Shown: positions 1 to 6,337 of the stretch, in pieces | Numbering within the stretch: the first letter of the stretch is position 1 | Layout of the letters: every line of letters starts with the position of its first letter | Assembly: GCA_945878745.1 (NCBI GenBank) | Contig: CAMDVY010000170.1 | Coordinates: forward strand, 1-6,692 | Length of the DNA stretch: 6,692 nt | Reading direction: 5' to 3' | From: Klebsiella pneumoniae | GTDB lineage: Bacteria; Pseudomonadota; Gammaproteobacteria; Pseudomonadales; Azotimanducaceae | Translations under genes and position numbers: made by a program | Notes under the pieces: generated by a model | Seen by the model: the letters and a program-made list of their open reading frames with translations, nothing else | Told to the model about the DNA's origin: nothing | The model's database searches: none

Positions 1-115
1 AACTTTCTGGGAGCCCGATCTGCCAACAGGCAAGTACTATTTTAAAGTGACTGCTTTTGATAAAGCTGGGAATGAAAGTGAGCCGTCGAAGGCGGTTTTC
101 AAAGATCTATCTTGA
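1..115 (+). CDS. C-terminal end of an FN3-domain protein (5' part outside window)
   Basis: The frame beginning at base 2 is open from the window edge to TGA at 113-115 and gives 37 residues. It contains G-K-Y-Y-F-K-V-T-A-F-D followed by G-N-E-S-E-P-S, the typical last two strands of a fibronectin type III domain (aromatic-rich strand, T-A-x-D, G-x-E-S, S). The C-terminal end of the 647-residue lipoprotein downstream has the same pattern (H-Y-L-V-M-T-A-I-D, then G-Q-E-S-D-H-S), so the two genes are probably related and lie in tandem. Such domains usually sit in exported or surface proteins; that is inferred here because the N-terminus is not visible. The rest of the protein cannot be judged. 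Confidence 0.75.
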   Translation, partial: TFWEPDLPTGKYYFKVTAFDKAGNESEPSKAVFKDLS

Positions 116-153
116 TGCGAAGTTCGTGCATCGTCTTCTCCGGTCGGAGATTT
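114..153 (+). terminator. Two small hairpins after the first stop, possible weak terminator
   Basis: GATGC (114-118) pairs with GCATC (128-132) across a 9-nt loop and overlaps the stop codon. TCTCCG (137-142) then pairs with CGGAGA (145-150) across a 2-nt loop and is followed by only three T (151-153). A third tiny inverted repeat, TTCAA/TTGAA, lies at 152-163. The position directly behind the gene suits transcription termination, but the T tract is short and the stems are weak, so this is tentative. Confidence 0.35.
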
Positions 154-408
154 CAAAGTTGAATGGTAGTTGACGCGGGAAATTCCCCCCACACCGCCTG
201 GACACCGTTCCAACAGTCAAAAAGCTTGAGCAACTGCCCGAGCACCCCATCACAAAACTCCCTGATATCCGTCGCTAGGTAGGTACTTCTCCGGAAATCC
301 GTGTCCTGCGTCACGGGCAAGGGGAGCTTGCACCAGTTCAATACAACTCGTTACAAAAATTCACGCCTCAATGCGTGAACCGCTCTTACGCGGTGTGGAG
401 AGACAGAG
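116..408. other. Intergenic region, no convincing gene
   Basis: This gap of 293 bases holds the hairpins after the first gene and two tandem hairpins at 360-394 before the lipoprotein gene. A 62-codon minus-strand frame (341-153, TTG start) is open. It has no recognisable domain or ribosome binding site, and it uses AGG, AGA, CTA and GGG codons that are sparse in the convincing genes here. I do not call it a gene, although a decayed fragment cannot be excluded. No clear sigma-70 promoter was found. Confidence 0.5.
360..394 (+). promoter_or_regulatory. Tandem hairpins in the lipoprotein 5' leader
   Basis: TTCACGC (360-366) pairs with GCGTGAA (373-379) across a 6-nt loop. ACCGC (379-383) pairs with GCGGT (390-394) across a 6-nt loop, sharing base 379 with the first hairpin. 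The second hairpin ends three bases before the Shine-Dalgarno GGAG (397-400). Hairpins this close to the ribosome binding site could affect translation or mRNA stability, but no known riboswitch or leader is recognised. The segment 371-383 (ATGCGTGAACCGC) nearly recurs in the third hairpin after the same gene (2410-2422, ATGCGTGAAACGC). Confidence 0.45.
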
Positions 409-2352
409 ATGAGTTGTACTGTACTTACTGCGCGGCGGGCACGGCTTGCTATGGCTGTCATGCTCTCCGGCATTCTTGGTGGTTGTGGTGGTGGATCCAG
501 TTCTGGACCAGCCTCACCGATTGGTATCAGTGGCAGTGTCGGTGATGGCCCGGTTGTGGATGCCAAGATCACGGTTTTCGACGCCTCTGGCACTGAAATC
601 GCAAACGGCACTGCGTCCAGCACCGCGCGTTACGACATTACCGTTCCTGCAGATGCAGAACTTCCGCTCCGTGTTGTTGCGACAGGTGGTCGCGACCTCG
701 TTACCGGCCGACCCGTTGAGTTTGAACTGGTGTCGATGGTGACAGGAACCGGCCCACAAACTCTCAATCTCTCGCCGATGTCGAGCCTCATTTCACACGC
801 TGCCAAGTGCAGTGGGGCCGTTACAGCGGGGTCGCTGAATTCCGCCTGGGATCGTGTGGAAAGTACGCTCAGCATGGGATTGGATGGAACAAAGATAGCT
901 CATCCTGTCTCTTCGAATGTTAATGCTGCCAATGTGGCGACCGTTTTGCTTGCCAACGAAGCGCTCGGTGAAGCGATTCGTCGCGCCCACACTGCAATGC
1001 AGAATGCAGGCAATGGGCTAACTCACGATCAACTGCTCGAAAAGTTGGCCTGTGATCTGGCGGATGGTCAGCTGGACGGCAAGGGCGGGAATGCTGATCC
1101 ACGACTGACAGCGACCTTTCGGGCGGTCGAGACGGAGGTGTTGCTCGAAACGATTGCAGGTCGATTGGAAGTTGATGGCAGGGATGCAACCGCTCTTCTG
1201 GATGCGTCCATCCGTACGATACTGCCTTCGGCTACCGATGCGTCGGTAACGAAAGAAGTGCCAACGGACGCGATGGTGACACAAGCCAGAAAGGCCATTG
1301 CAGTACTCGACGGTACAATCAACAACCCGGAAATGAAATCACTGGGCGCAGCACTGGATACAAATGATCGGAGTGCTTTGCGTAGTACGGTGAATGCCTT
1401 GTTAACACCTACGGCTCAGACGTCGATCGAAACCGTCAAGGACGCGGTAGCCCTGGCGGATACATCCGCGATCACAAACCTGCAAACGCGGATGAGCCGT
1501 CAGGCTGACGCACGCCTCCCCGTGCTATCGTTCAGTACGGCCGTCGAATTGGTTGATTCTGGCAGTACGGTTCTGCTCTCTTGGGCGACTGCGGATGCAG
1601 AATCCTGTGAGACCTCCGAAGGCTGGAGCGGAAACCGGGCCGTCAACGGCTCCTTTCGGACACCGGTCCTACGCAATTCTACCCGCTATACGCTGTCTTG
1701 CAGCGGGTTGGGTGGTAGCGTGCGACGTTCTGTCATTGTTAACGTTCGTGATCAGCCGGTAATAGTACCGCCCCCTCCGGTACAGCTGCCGGTGACACCC
1801 CCAGCGCCGGTGACACCCCCAGCGCCGGTGACCACGCCTCCGTCCGTAACGCCAAGTCCGGCCCCGACCGTTACGTTGACGACCGACCGACCAACGATCA
1901 AGGCAGGCGAGACTGTGACTCTGGCCTGGACCAGTCGTAACGCCACGAGCTGTGAGGCCAATCGAGGATGGCAAGGTGTACTACCGACCAATGGCAGTCG
2001 ATTGTCTTCTGCCTTGTTAGCGTCAACGACCTTTGGCATTGCGTGTACCGGCTCTGGCGGTTCTGCGGTAGCGCTCGTCACCGTAGCTGTAACGGCAGCC
2101 AAGGGACTCACGCTCAGCTGGTCGAAGCCGGATCAGAATGAGGACGGTACGCCCGCGAATCTGGCTGGCTATCGCGTTTATTACGGCCAGCAGCCTGGTC
2201 AGTACCCCAATCGTCGGGATGTTACCGATCCGAATGCAACGTCCATCAGTATTGAAGTCGTGGCTGGAACACATTACCTGGTGATGACTGCGATCGATCG
2301 GGATGGACAGGAGAGTGACCACTCGAATGAACTTGTGAAGGTGGTCAACTAA
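409..2352 (+). CDS. Secreted lipoprotein with two Ig-like repeats and a C-terminal FN3 domain
   Basis: The 647-residue product starts at ATG 409, eight bases after a good GGAG (397-400). Residues 1-26 form a lipoprotein signal: basic R9/R10/R12, a hydrophobic stretch, and lipobox L-G-G-C with the acylated Cys at 26, followed by a Gly/Ser-rich tether. The protein is thus expected to be anchored to a membrane and periplasmic or surface exposed. Residues 38-112 resemble a carboxypeptidase-regulatory-like beta sandwich, and 118-365 are mostly helical. Two Ig-like repeats follow (about 370-447 and 487-562), each with S/T-C, G-W-x-G and a second Cys 31 residues later (C400/C431 and C515/C546, probable disulfides). 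They are separated by a Pro/Thr linker (453-486). An FN3 domain ends the protein (565-647; L-S-W, G-Y-R-V-Y-Y, T-A-I-D, E-S). No catalytic motif is seen, so an adhesive, binding or scaffold role is only inferred. It appears to be transcribed alone and is followed at once by a hairpin array. Confidence 0.85.
   Translation: MSCTVLTARRARLAMAVMLSGILGGCGGGSSSGPASPIGISGSVGDGPVVDAKITVFDASGTEIANGTASSTARYDITVPADAELPLRVVATGGRDLVTGRPVEFELVSMVTGTGPQTLNLSPMSSLISHAAKCSGAVTAGSLNSAWDRVESTLSMGLDGTKIAHPVSSNVNAANVATVLLANEALGEAIRRAHTAMQNAGNGLTHDQLLEKLACDLADGQLDGKGGNADPRLTATFRAVETEVLLETIAGRLEVDGRDATALLDASIRTILPSATDASVTKEVPTDAMVTQARKAIAVLDGTINNPEMKSLGAALDTNDRSALRSTVNALLTPTAQTSIETVKDAVALADTSAITNLQTRMSRQADARLPVLSFSTAVELVDSGSTVLLSWATADAESCETSEGWSGNRAVNGSFRTPVLRNSTRYTLSCSGLGGSVRRSVIVNVRDQPVIVPPPPVQLPVTPPAPVTPPAPVTTPPSVTPSPAPTVTLTTDRPTIKAGETVTLAWTSRNATSCEANRGWQGVLPTNGSRLSSALLASTTFGIACTGSGGSAVALVTVAVTAAKGLTLSWSKPDQNEDGTPANLAGYRVYYGQQPGQYPNRRDVTDPNATSISIEVVAGTHYLVMTAIDRDGQESDHSNELVKVVN
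1789..1832 (+). repeat. 18-bp tandem repeat in the Pro/Thr linker
   Basis: Two identical 18-base units (1789-1806 and 1807-1824, beginning CCGGTGACA) are followed by an 8-base partial third unit (1825-1832). The unit is a multiple of three and encodes P-V-T-P-P-A, so copy-number change would lengthen or shorten the linker between the two Ig-like domains without breaking the frame. Perfect identity at the DNA level suggests recent duplication by slippage. Confidence 0.85.
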
Positions 2353-2380
2353 GGAAGGTCTGATTAGTCAGACCTTCCTT
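2351..2380. repeat. Hairpin 1 of the array, overlapping the stop codon
   Basis: AAGGAAGGTCTGA (2351-2363) is the exact reverse complement of TCAGACCTTCCTT (2368-2380), with loop TTAG. The 13-bp perfect stem begins with the last two bases of the TAA stop of the lipoprotein gene. No T tract follows, so it is not a classic intrinsic terminator by itself. Confidence 0.9.
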
Positions 2381-2381
2381 C

Positions 2382-2408
2382 GTGGTGCATGGATGCACCA
2401 CCATTTTT
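2382..2408 (+). terminator. Hairpin 2 with T5 tract, candidate intrinsic terminator
   Basis: GTGGTGCAT (2382-2390) pairs with ATGCACCAC (2393-2401) around GG; in practice this is likely 8 bp with a 4-nt loop. TTTTT follows at 2404-2408, two bases after the stem. This is the most terminator-like element behind the lipoprotein gene. The same T tract is also the 5' arm of hairpin 3, so forming hairpin 3 would compete with a U-tract function. The two structures may be alternatives. Confidence 0.55.
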
Positions 2409-2432
2409 CATGCGTGAAACGCAGGAAAAATG
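2402..2432. repeat. Hairpin 3 of the array
   Basis: CATTTTTC (2402-2409) pairs with GAAAAATG (2425-2432). After an A2410-G2424 mismatch, TGCGT (2411-2415) pairs with ACGCA (2419-2423) around a GAA loop. The upper stem resembles the leader segment at 371-383. On the minus strand, hairpin 4 is followed by the T5 of this stem, so the array could also stop transcription from the opposite side. Confidence 0.8.
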
Positions 2433-2435
2433 TGA

Positions 2436-2452
2436 GGAACACGCAGTGTTCC
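2436..2452. repeat. Hairpin 4 of the array
   Basis: GGAACAC (2436-2442) pairs perfectly with GTGTTCC (2446-2452) around a GCA loop, making a 7-bp stem. It lies three bases after hairpin 3 and two bases before hairpin 5. Confidence 0.85.
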
Positions 2453-2454
2453 GG

Positions 2455-2486
2455 TCTGATCAATTCGCAGGAGCGAATTGATCAGA
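2455..2486. repeat. Hairpin 5 of the array, 14-bp perfect stem
   Basis: TCTGATCAATTCGC (2455-2468) is the exact reverse complement of GCGAATTGATCAGA (2473-2486), with loop AGGA. This is the longest stem in the window. It shares GGTCTGAT with hairpin 1, and no T tract follows (next bases ATTACC). Confidence 0.9.
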
Positions 2487-2565
2487 ATTACCTTACAAGA
2501 GCCCCGTGGTCAGATCGGTGAATTTCCCGGATACTGGTCACTCTTCTCGCAACAGATGAATTGTC

Positions 2566-3210
2566 ATGCCAAGACTGCGGCAACTCGGCCGAGCTGAAGT
2601 CGATTCAACCGTCCTGCCCCTCTACGATGCCGTTTTCGGCGCGGATCGAGATCCGGTCAACGAACCCGGCACTGCGACGGGCACACCGGGCAATTGGTGG
2701 ACCGTTTTTGCACTGGTACCGGATGCGTTGCATCACATGGTGCAGGGTTTCCAATTCTATCGATCGAAGAAGCGCAAGTTGAATCCGCGACTTCGGGAAC
2801 TGGGTCAGGCTCGAGCCGGATTTGCGCGGGGCAGCCAGTTCGTGTTTTCACAACACTGCAAGGCGTTGCGGGCCGCGGGTTTCAGCGAAGATCAGATATC
2901 CGCGATTCCGCACTGGTCGTCGACCAATCTGTTCAGTGACGTCGAGCGCGCCGTGCTGGCTTACACCGATGATCTGGTGCTCAGTGGTGGTCGTGTTGCC
3001 GACGGCACTTTTGCTGCGCTCAAGGCACATCTGTCGGACGAAGAAATCGTCGAGTTCACCTACATCACCTGTACGTATGAAATGCATGCCACCATGACCC
3101 GTGCCTTGCGACTTGAATTCGATGATGTTCCAGAACGACTCGTCGAAGTGCCTGTGCCGGCCGGCGAAACGCGCAGCATCGACTTCATGCGTGTGGTTGA
3201 TCGCCAGTAG
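2566..3210 (+). CDS. Carboxymuconolactone decarboxylase / AhpD-like family protein
   Basis: The 214-residue soluble protein has the all-helical layout of the CMD family. The core helix around residues 88-110 (R-G-S-Q-F-V-F-S-Q-H-C-K-A-L, then A-A-G-F-S-E-D-Q-I) matches the usual Y-E-W-x-x-H motif followed by A-G-V-x-x-E-x-I. A second conserved part is D-V-E-R-A-V-L-A-Y-T-D-D at 125-136, followed by L-S-D-E-E-I-V-E at 156-163. His97 is kept, but the usual Glu is Val93 and the C-x-x-C pair of true AhpD peroxidases is absent. Classic decarboxylase or peroxidase chemistry is therefore uncertain. Homologues often accompany flavin monooxygenases, as here: the next gene starts 54 bases downstream on the same strand. 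The ATG at 2566 lacks a clear Shine-Dalgarno, so the exact start is less certain than the reading frame. Confidence 0.85.
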   Translation: MPRLRQLGRAEVDSTVLPLYDAVFGADRDPVNEPGTATGTPGNWWTVFALVPDALHHMVQGFQFYRSKKRKLNPRLRELGQARAGFARGSQFVFSQHCKALRAAGFSEDQISAIPHWSSTNLFSDVERAVLAYTDDLVLSGGRVADGTFAALKAHLSDEEIVEFTYITCTYEMHATMTRALRLEFDDVPERLVEVPVPAGETRSIDFMRVVDRQ

Positions 3211-3251
3211 GCGGCGTTTATCAGCCCTGTCTTTTCTCATATTCCAGTAGC

Positions 3252-3256
3252 GAGGA
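3252..3256 (+). promoter_or_regulatory. Shine-Dalgarno that fixes the GTG start at 3265
   Basis: GAGGA at 3252-3256 lies eight bases before GTG 3265. The N-terminal FAD motif begins only eight residues after this start, as expected for the family. This supports GTG 3265 over later ATG codons, which would remove the first glycine motif. Confidence 0.7.
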
Positions 3257-3264
3257 TCCAGAAC

Positions 3265-4800
3265 GTGAGCAGTAACAGTCACAGCAGCTTTGATGTGGTC
3301 ATCGTTGGCGCCGGTCTCTCCGGCATCGGTATGGCAGTTCATCTGCAGCAGTCCTGCCCAGGCAAGACATACACCATTCTGGAATCACGCAAGAGTATTG
3401 GCGGCACCTGGGATCTGTTTCGTTATCCCGGTATTCGTTCTGACAGCGACATGCACACACTCGGTTACGACTTCAAGCCCTGGCGTGAAGCCAAGGCGAT
3501 TGCGGATGGCCCATCCATTCGCAAATACGTCCGCGAGACGGCAACAGAACACGGTATCGACAAGCACATACAGTTTGGACGCAAGCTGATCAGTGCAGAG
3601 TGGTCGACCGAACACTCGCGCTGGATCTTGCATGTCGAACGCATCGGCTCTGGCAAGTCCGAGGAGATCAGCTGCAACTTCCTGCAGATGTGCAGCGGTT
3701 ATTACAACTACGACGAGGCGTTTGATCCACAGATTCCCGGTACCTCTGACTTCAAGGGTCAGCTCCTCAAACCCCAATTCTGGCCGGAAGATCTGGACTA
3801 TACGGGCAAGCGCGTGGTTGTCATCGGCAGTGGTGCAACCGCGATGACGGTGGTGCCGTCCATGGCCGACAAGGCGGAAAAAGTGACGATGGTGCAGCGA
3901 TCTCCTACTTATGTGGCGTCGCGGCCGGATGAAGACAAGATTGCCAACACACTGCGCAAGATCCTCCCGGAAAAACTCGCTTATCGGTTGACCCGCTTCA
4001 AGAACACCCAGTTCCAGAAGTACATGTATGACAAGACACGTACCGCACCGGACCGGGTGAAGTCGTTGCTGTTGAAAGAAGTGCGACGCCATATGGGGCC
4101 GGACTACGACGTCGGCAAACACTTCACACCGACCTACAATCCCTGGGATCAGCGGCTGTGCCTCGTACCCAATGCCGATCTGTTTACGTCCATCAAGAAC
4201 GGCAAGACCGAGATGGTGACCGGCAACATTGACAGGATCACGCCGACAGGCGTGCGGATGCAGGACGGCACCGAGATCATCGCTGATATCCTGGTGATGG
4301 CAACCGGTCTGAATCTCCTCTTGCTCGGTGGTGCCCGGTTTGTCGTGGATGGTGAGCCGGTGGATTTTCCGAACACCGTGTCCTACAAGGGCATGATGTA
4401 TTCGGATGTGCCCAACATGGTGCAGACCTTTGGTTACATCAACGCATCGTGGACATTGCGTGCCGACCTGACTTCAGAGTACGTCTGTCGAGTGCTCAAT
4501 CACATGGACCGACTCGGTGTTGCGCAGTGCACGCCGCGACTGCGACCTGACGAAATCAATGCGCCCCGTCGGCCCTGGATCGAAGACTTCTCCGCCGGTT
4601 ACATGCAGCGGTTGATGCATTTGTTCCCCAAGCAGCTCGCAACCGATCCCTGGCGCAACACGCAGAATTTCGCCTTGGACAAGAAGATGATTCGCAAGGC
4701 ACCACTCGAAGACGGCGCACTGGTTTTCGGGCGACCGGCTGTCGTGAAAAAAGGCACGCGAGGCGCAACGGTTCGTGGTCACGCTGTCTCTGCAGGATGA
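3265..4800 (+). CDS. FAD/NADPH-dependent monooxygenase, EthA-like Baeyer-Villiger type
   Basis: The 511-residue product (GTG start) closely follows the EthA-type group of class B flavin monooxygenases, which insert oxygen next to ketone carbonyls or oxidise sulfur compounds using NADPH and O2. Visible motifs are: FAD-binding G-A-G-L-S-G at 15-20; G-G-T-W-D-L-F-R-Y-P-G at 46-56; S-G-Y-Y-N-Y-D at 144-150; the Baeyer-Villiger fingerprint region at 163-174; NADPH-binding G-S-G-A-T-A at 188-193; N-P-W-D-Q-R-L-C-L-V-P at 292-302; and A-T-G at 346-348. The fingerprint F-x-G-x-x-x-H-x-x-x-W-P is present as F163, G165, W173 and P174, but the His is replaced by Lys169 (codon AAA at 3769-3771). About 20 extra residues lie beyond the usual EthA length, mostly at the C-terminus. 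It follows the CMD gene by 54 bases and precedes a symporter gene by 64, suggesting a shared catabolic role. The substrate is unknown. Confidence 0.9.
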   Translation: MSSNSHSSFDVVIVGAGLSGIGMAVHLQQSCPGKTYTILESRKSIGGTWDLFRYPGIRSDSDMHTLGYDFKPWREAKAIADGPSIRKYVRETATEHGIDKHIQFGRKLISAEWSTEHSRWILHVERIGSGKSEEISCNFLQMCSGYYNYDEAFDPQIPGTSDFKGQLLKPQFWPEDLDYTGKRVVVIGSGATAMTVVPSMADKAEKVTMVQRSPTYVASRPDEDKIANTLRKILPEKLAYRLTRFKNTQFQKYMYDKTRTAPDRVKSLLLKEVRRHMGPDYDVGKHFTPTYNPWDQRLCLVPNADLFTSIKNGKTEMVTGNIDRITPTGVRMQDGTEIIADILVMATGLNLLLLGGARFVVDGEPVDFPNTVSYKGMMYSDVPNMVQTFGYINASWTLRADLTSEYVCRVLNHMDRLGVAQCTPRLRPDEINAPRRPWIEDFSAGYMQRLMHLFPKQLATDPWRNTQNFALDKKMIRKAPLEDGALVFGRPAVVKKGTRGATVRGHAVSAG

Positions 4801-4864
4801 CAAGTGATCGTACGCGACAGGTGATTGCTGGTTCGTACCATTCGAAATTGCGTACCGTGTTCAT

Positions 4865-6337
4865 TTGCAATTGAGCAGCTTCATCGATCTGGCGATCATT
4901 GCAGCAATGTTGGTTGGCACGACCTGGGCCGGCCATCGGCTCGGTGGTGTGATACAAGATCGGCGTGGTTTCTTTGAAGCCAGTGGCACGCTCCCATGGT
5001 GGGCGGTGTCGGCCAGCATCATTGCAACCCTGGTCAGCTCCGTAACGTTTGTCTCCGTGCCGGCTGCGGTTTTCCGTGAGCATGGCAATCTTACTTATTT
5101 CCAGGTCATTCTCGGACTCGCACTTGGCAAGCTGTTCATTGCCTGGTTGATGGCGAGGCCGTTCTACGAAAGTCGCGGACCCCGCACGGTCTACGAGTAC
5201 ATCGGCGCGCGTATGGACACGGCGACCGGCGAATTCTCCATGGTTCTCGGACTGATCCTCAATGTCATCAACTCCGGCATCAAGCTGCTCACTGCCTCGC
5301 TGGTGCTCGATGTGATCAGCGGCTGGGGAATACCTGCCTGTGGTCTGTTCATCATCGTCTTCAGCTTGTTGTGGAGCATCCTGTCAGGGATCAAGACGGT
5401 GATCTGGACCGACTTCATCCTGTTCGTGATTTTTGCCTGCGGAGCCGTGGTGGCCGTGGTCTTCATATCCATGCGCCTGGACATGTCGCTCGCGGATGCG
5501 CTGTTCTGGCTAGACTCGCAAGGCAAGCTGGTCCTGTTTGATTTTTCGACGGATCCGGCCAAGCGCTACACGATCTGGGCAGGCATCGTTGGATCGATTG
5601 GTCTGTCCATTGCGCTCGGTGCAACGCAGGGAACCTGGCAACGTGTACGCGCTTGTCGCAGCGTGAGCGATGCACGCAAGGCGTATGGTTATTCAGCACT
5701 CTTCTACGTCATGCATCTGTTCATTCTTGCCGTCGGCCTTGGTCTCGCCGTGTTCTACTCGCAACATCCGCTGTCGGCGGATGTTGTGGCGCAACTGGCG
5801 ACCGAGCCGGACCGTATCTTCCCTCACTTCATCGTCAACGAAATGCCTGCGGGTCTGTCCGGTTTGTTGATCGCGTCCATCTTCGCTGCGGCGATTTCCA
5901 CACAGGATTCAGCGCTTGCAGAAGCCTCCGATGTCACGGTGCATCATCTGTATGAACGTTATGTCCGCCGAGGTGCGTCGGAAGCGCATTATCTGCTGGT
6001 GGCTCGCCTGTCACTGATTGTCTGGAGTGGCGTGTTTCTGTTGATGGCCATCTACTTCAGTCGGTTCACGGCTGAAGGACTGCTGGACCTTACTTTCATG
6101 TTGCCGAATTACGTCTACGGTCCGATTTTCGCCACTGCCGTGCTGGCCAGATATGGGATTGGTCGATTTCCGACCTTCATGGCAGGTTTTCTGGTCTCGT
6201 GCACAGTCACCGCGTGGCTGTCGAGCGCTGGGGTTGCCTTTTTTTATTGGTGCCCGGCATCAGGACTGGTGATGATCATGGTGGTGCGCCTGCTCGATCG
6301 CAGGCCGCTGGAGCACTCGGGAGTCGTCACTCGCTGA
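4865..6337 (+). CDS. Sodium:solute symporter (SSS family)
   Basis: The 490-residue integral membrane protein has about 13 hydrophobic segments, the normal number and length for the SSS family of Na+-coupled uptake systems. Family marks include S-G-I-K-T-V-I-W-T-D at 174-183, T-W-Q-R at 257-260 with S-D-A-R-K-A at 268-273, and the Na2-site helix S-I-F-A-A-A-I-S-T-Q-D-S-A-L at 338-351 (S345, T346, D348, S349). The substrate cannot be told from sequence. Its place after the CMD and monooxygenase genes suggests import of the compound they act on, or of a related organic acid. The start is unusual: the open frame begins after TGA 4805-4807, and no ATG or GTG occurs before the first membrane helix. 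TTG 4865 or TTG 4871 must be used, and neither has a visible Shine-Dalgarno. Translational coupling or a weak start is possible. Confidence 0.9.
   Translation: MQLSSFIDLAIIAAMLVGTTWAGHRLGGVIQDRRGFFEASGTLPWWAVSASIIATLVSSVTFVSVPAAVFREHGNLTYFQVILGLALGKLFIAWLMARPFYESRGPRTVYEYIGARMDTATGEFSMVLGLILNVINSGIKLLTASLVLDVISGWGIPACGLFIIVFSLLWSILSGIKTVIWTDFILFVIFACGAVVAVVFISMRLDMSLADALFWLDSQGKLVLFDFSTDPAKRYTIWAGIVGSIGLSIALGATQGTWQRVRACRSVSDARKAYGYSALFYVMHLFILAVGLGLAVFYSQHPLSADVVAQLATEPDRIFPHFIVNEMPAGLSGLLIASIFAAAISTQDSALAEASDVTVHHLYERYVRRGASEAHYLLVARLSLIVWSGVFLLMAIYFSRFTAEGLLDLTFMLPNYVYGPIFATAVLARYGIGRFPTFMAGFLVSCTVTAWLSSAGVAFFYWCPASGLVMIMVVRLLDRRPLEHSGVVTR

Larger units (their letters stand above)
2351..2486. 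other. Array of five contiguous hairpins, unknown element or structured RNA
   Basis: Five inverted repeats follow one another with spacers of only 1, 0, 3 and 2 bases: 2351-2380, 2382-2401, 2402-2432, 2436-2452 and 2455-2486. Stems are 13, 9, 8+5 (one A-G mismatch), 7 and 14 bp, with loops of 4, 2, 3, 3 and 4 nt. Almost every base of the 136 is in a stem or a loop. The first and last hairpins share GGTCTGAT at the base of the 5' arm (2357-2364 and 2453-2460). The array begins in the stop codon of the lipoprotein gene and ends 79 bases before the next coding start. One hairpin could be a terminator, but five exceed that need. A 3' UTR-derived RNA, an mRNA stabiliser or a foldable single-stranded DNA element are all possible. 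I recognise no named family. Confidence 0.7.

Noticed and set aside
153..341. Minus-strand 62-codon ORF
   Set aside because: TTG start, no ribosome binding site, no recognisable domain, and codons unlike the neighbours. It may be chance or a decayed fragment.
328..357. Sigma-70 promoter (TTGCAC, 18-base spacer, TACAAA)
   Set aside because: Only three of six -35 and four of six -10 positions match. The placement before the leader hairpins is attractive but the support is too weak to annotate.
2351..2486. Integron attC site or CRISPR array
   Set aside because: No GTTRRRY/RYYYAAC core sites are visible, and the hairpins differ from one another rather than being direct repeats with spacers.
2566..3210. 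AhpD alkylhydroperoxidase
   Set aside because: The redox C-x-x-C pair is missing; only one Cys (98) is near the motif, so only family-level assignment is justified.
2848..3342. Minus-strand 164-codon ORF opposite the CMD-like gene
   Set aside because: It lies antisense to a well-supported family protein and across its 3' gap, and the translation has no family-like motif.
3385..4122. Minus-strand 245-codon ORF opposite the monooxygenase
   Set aside because: This is a long antisense shadow caused by codon bias in the real gene; the translation is rich in His and Arg and has no domain.
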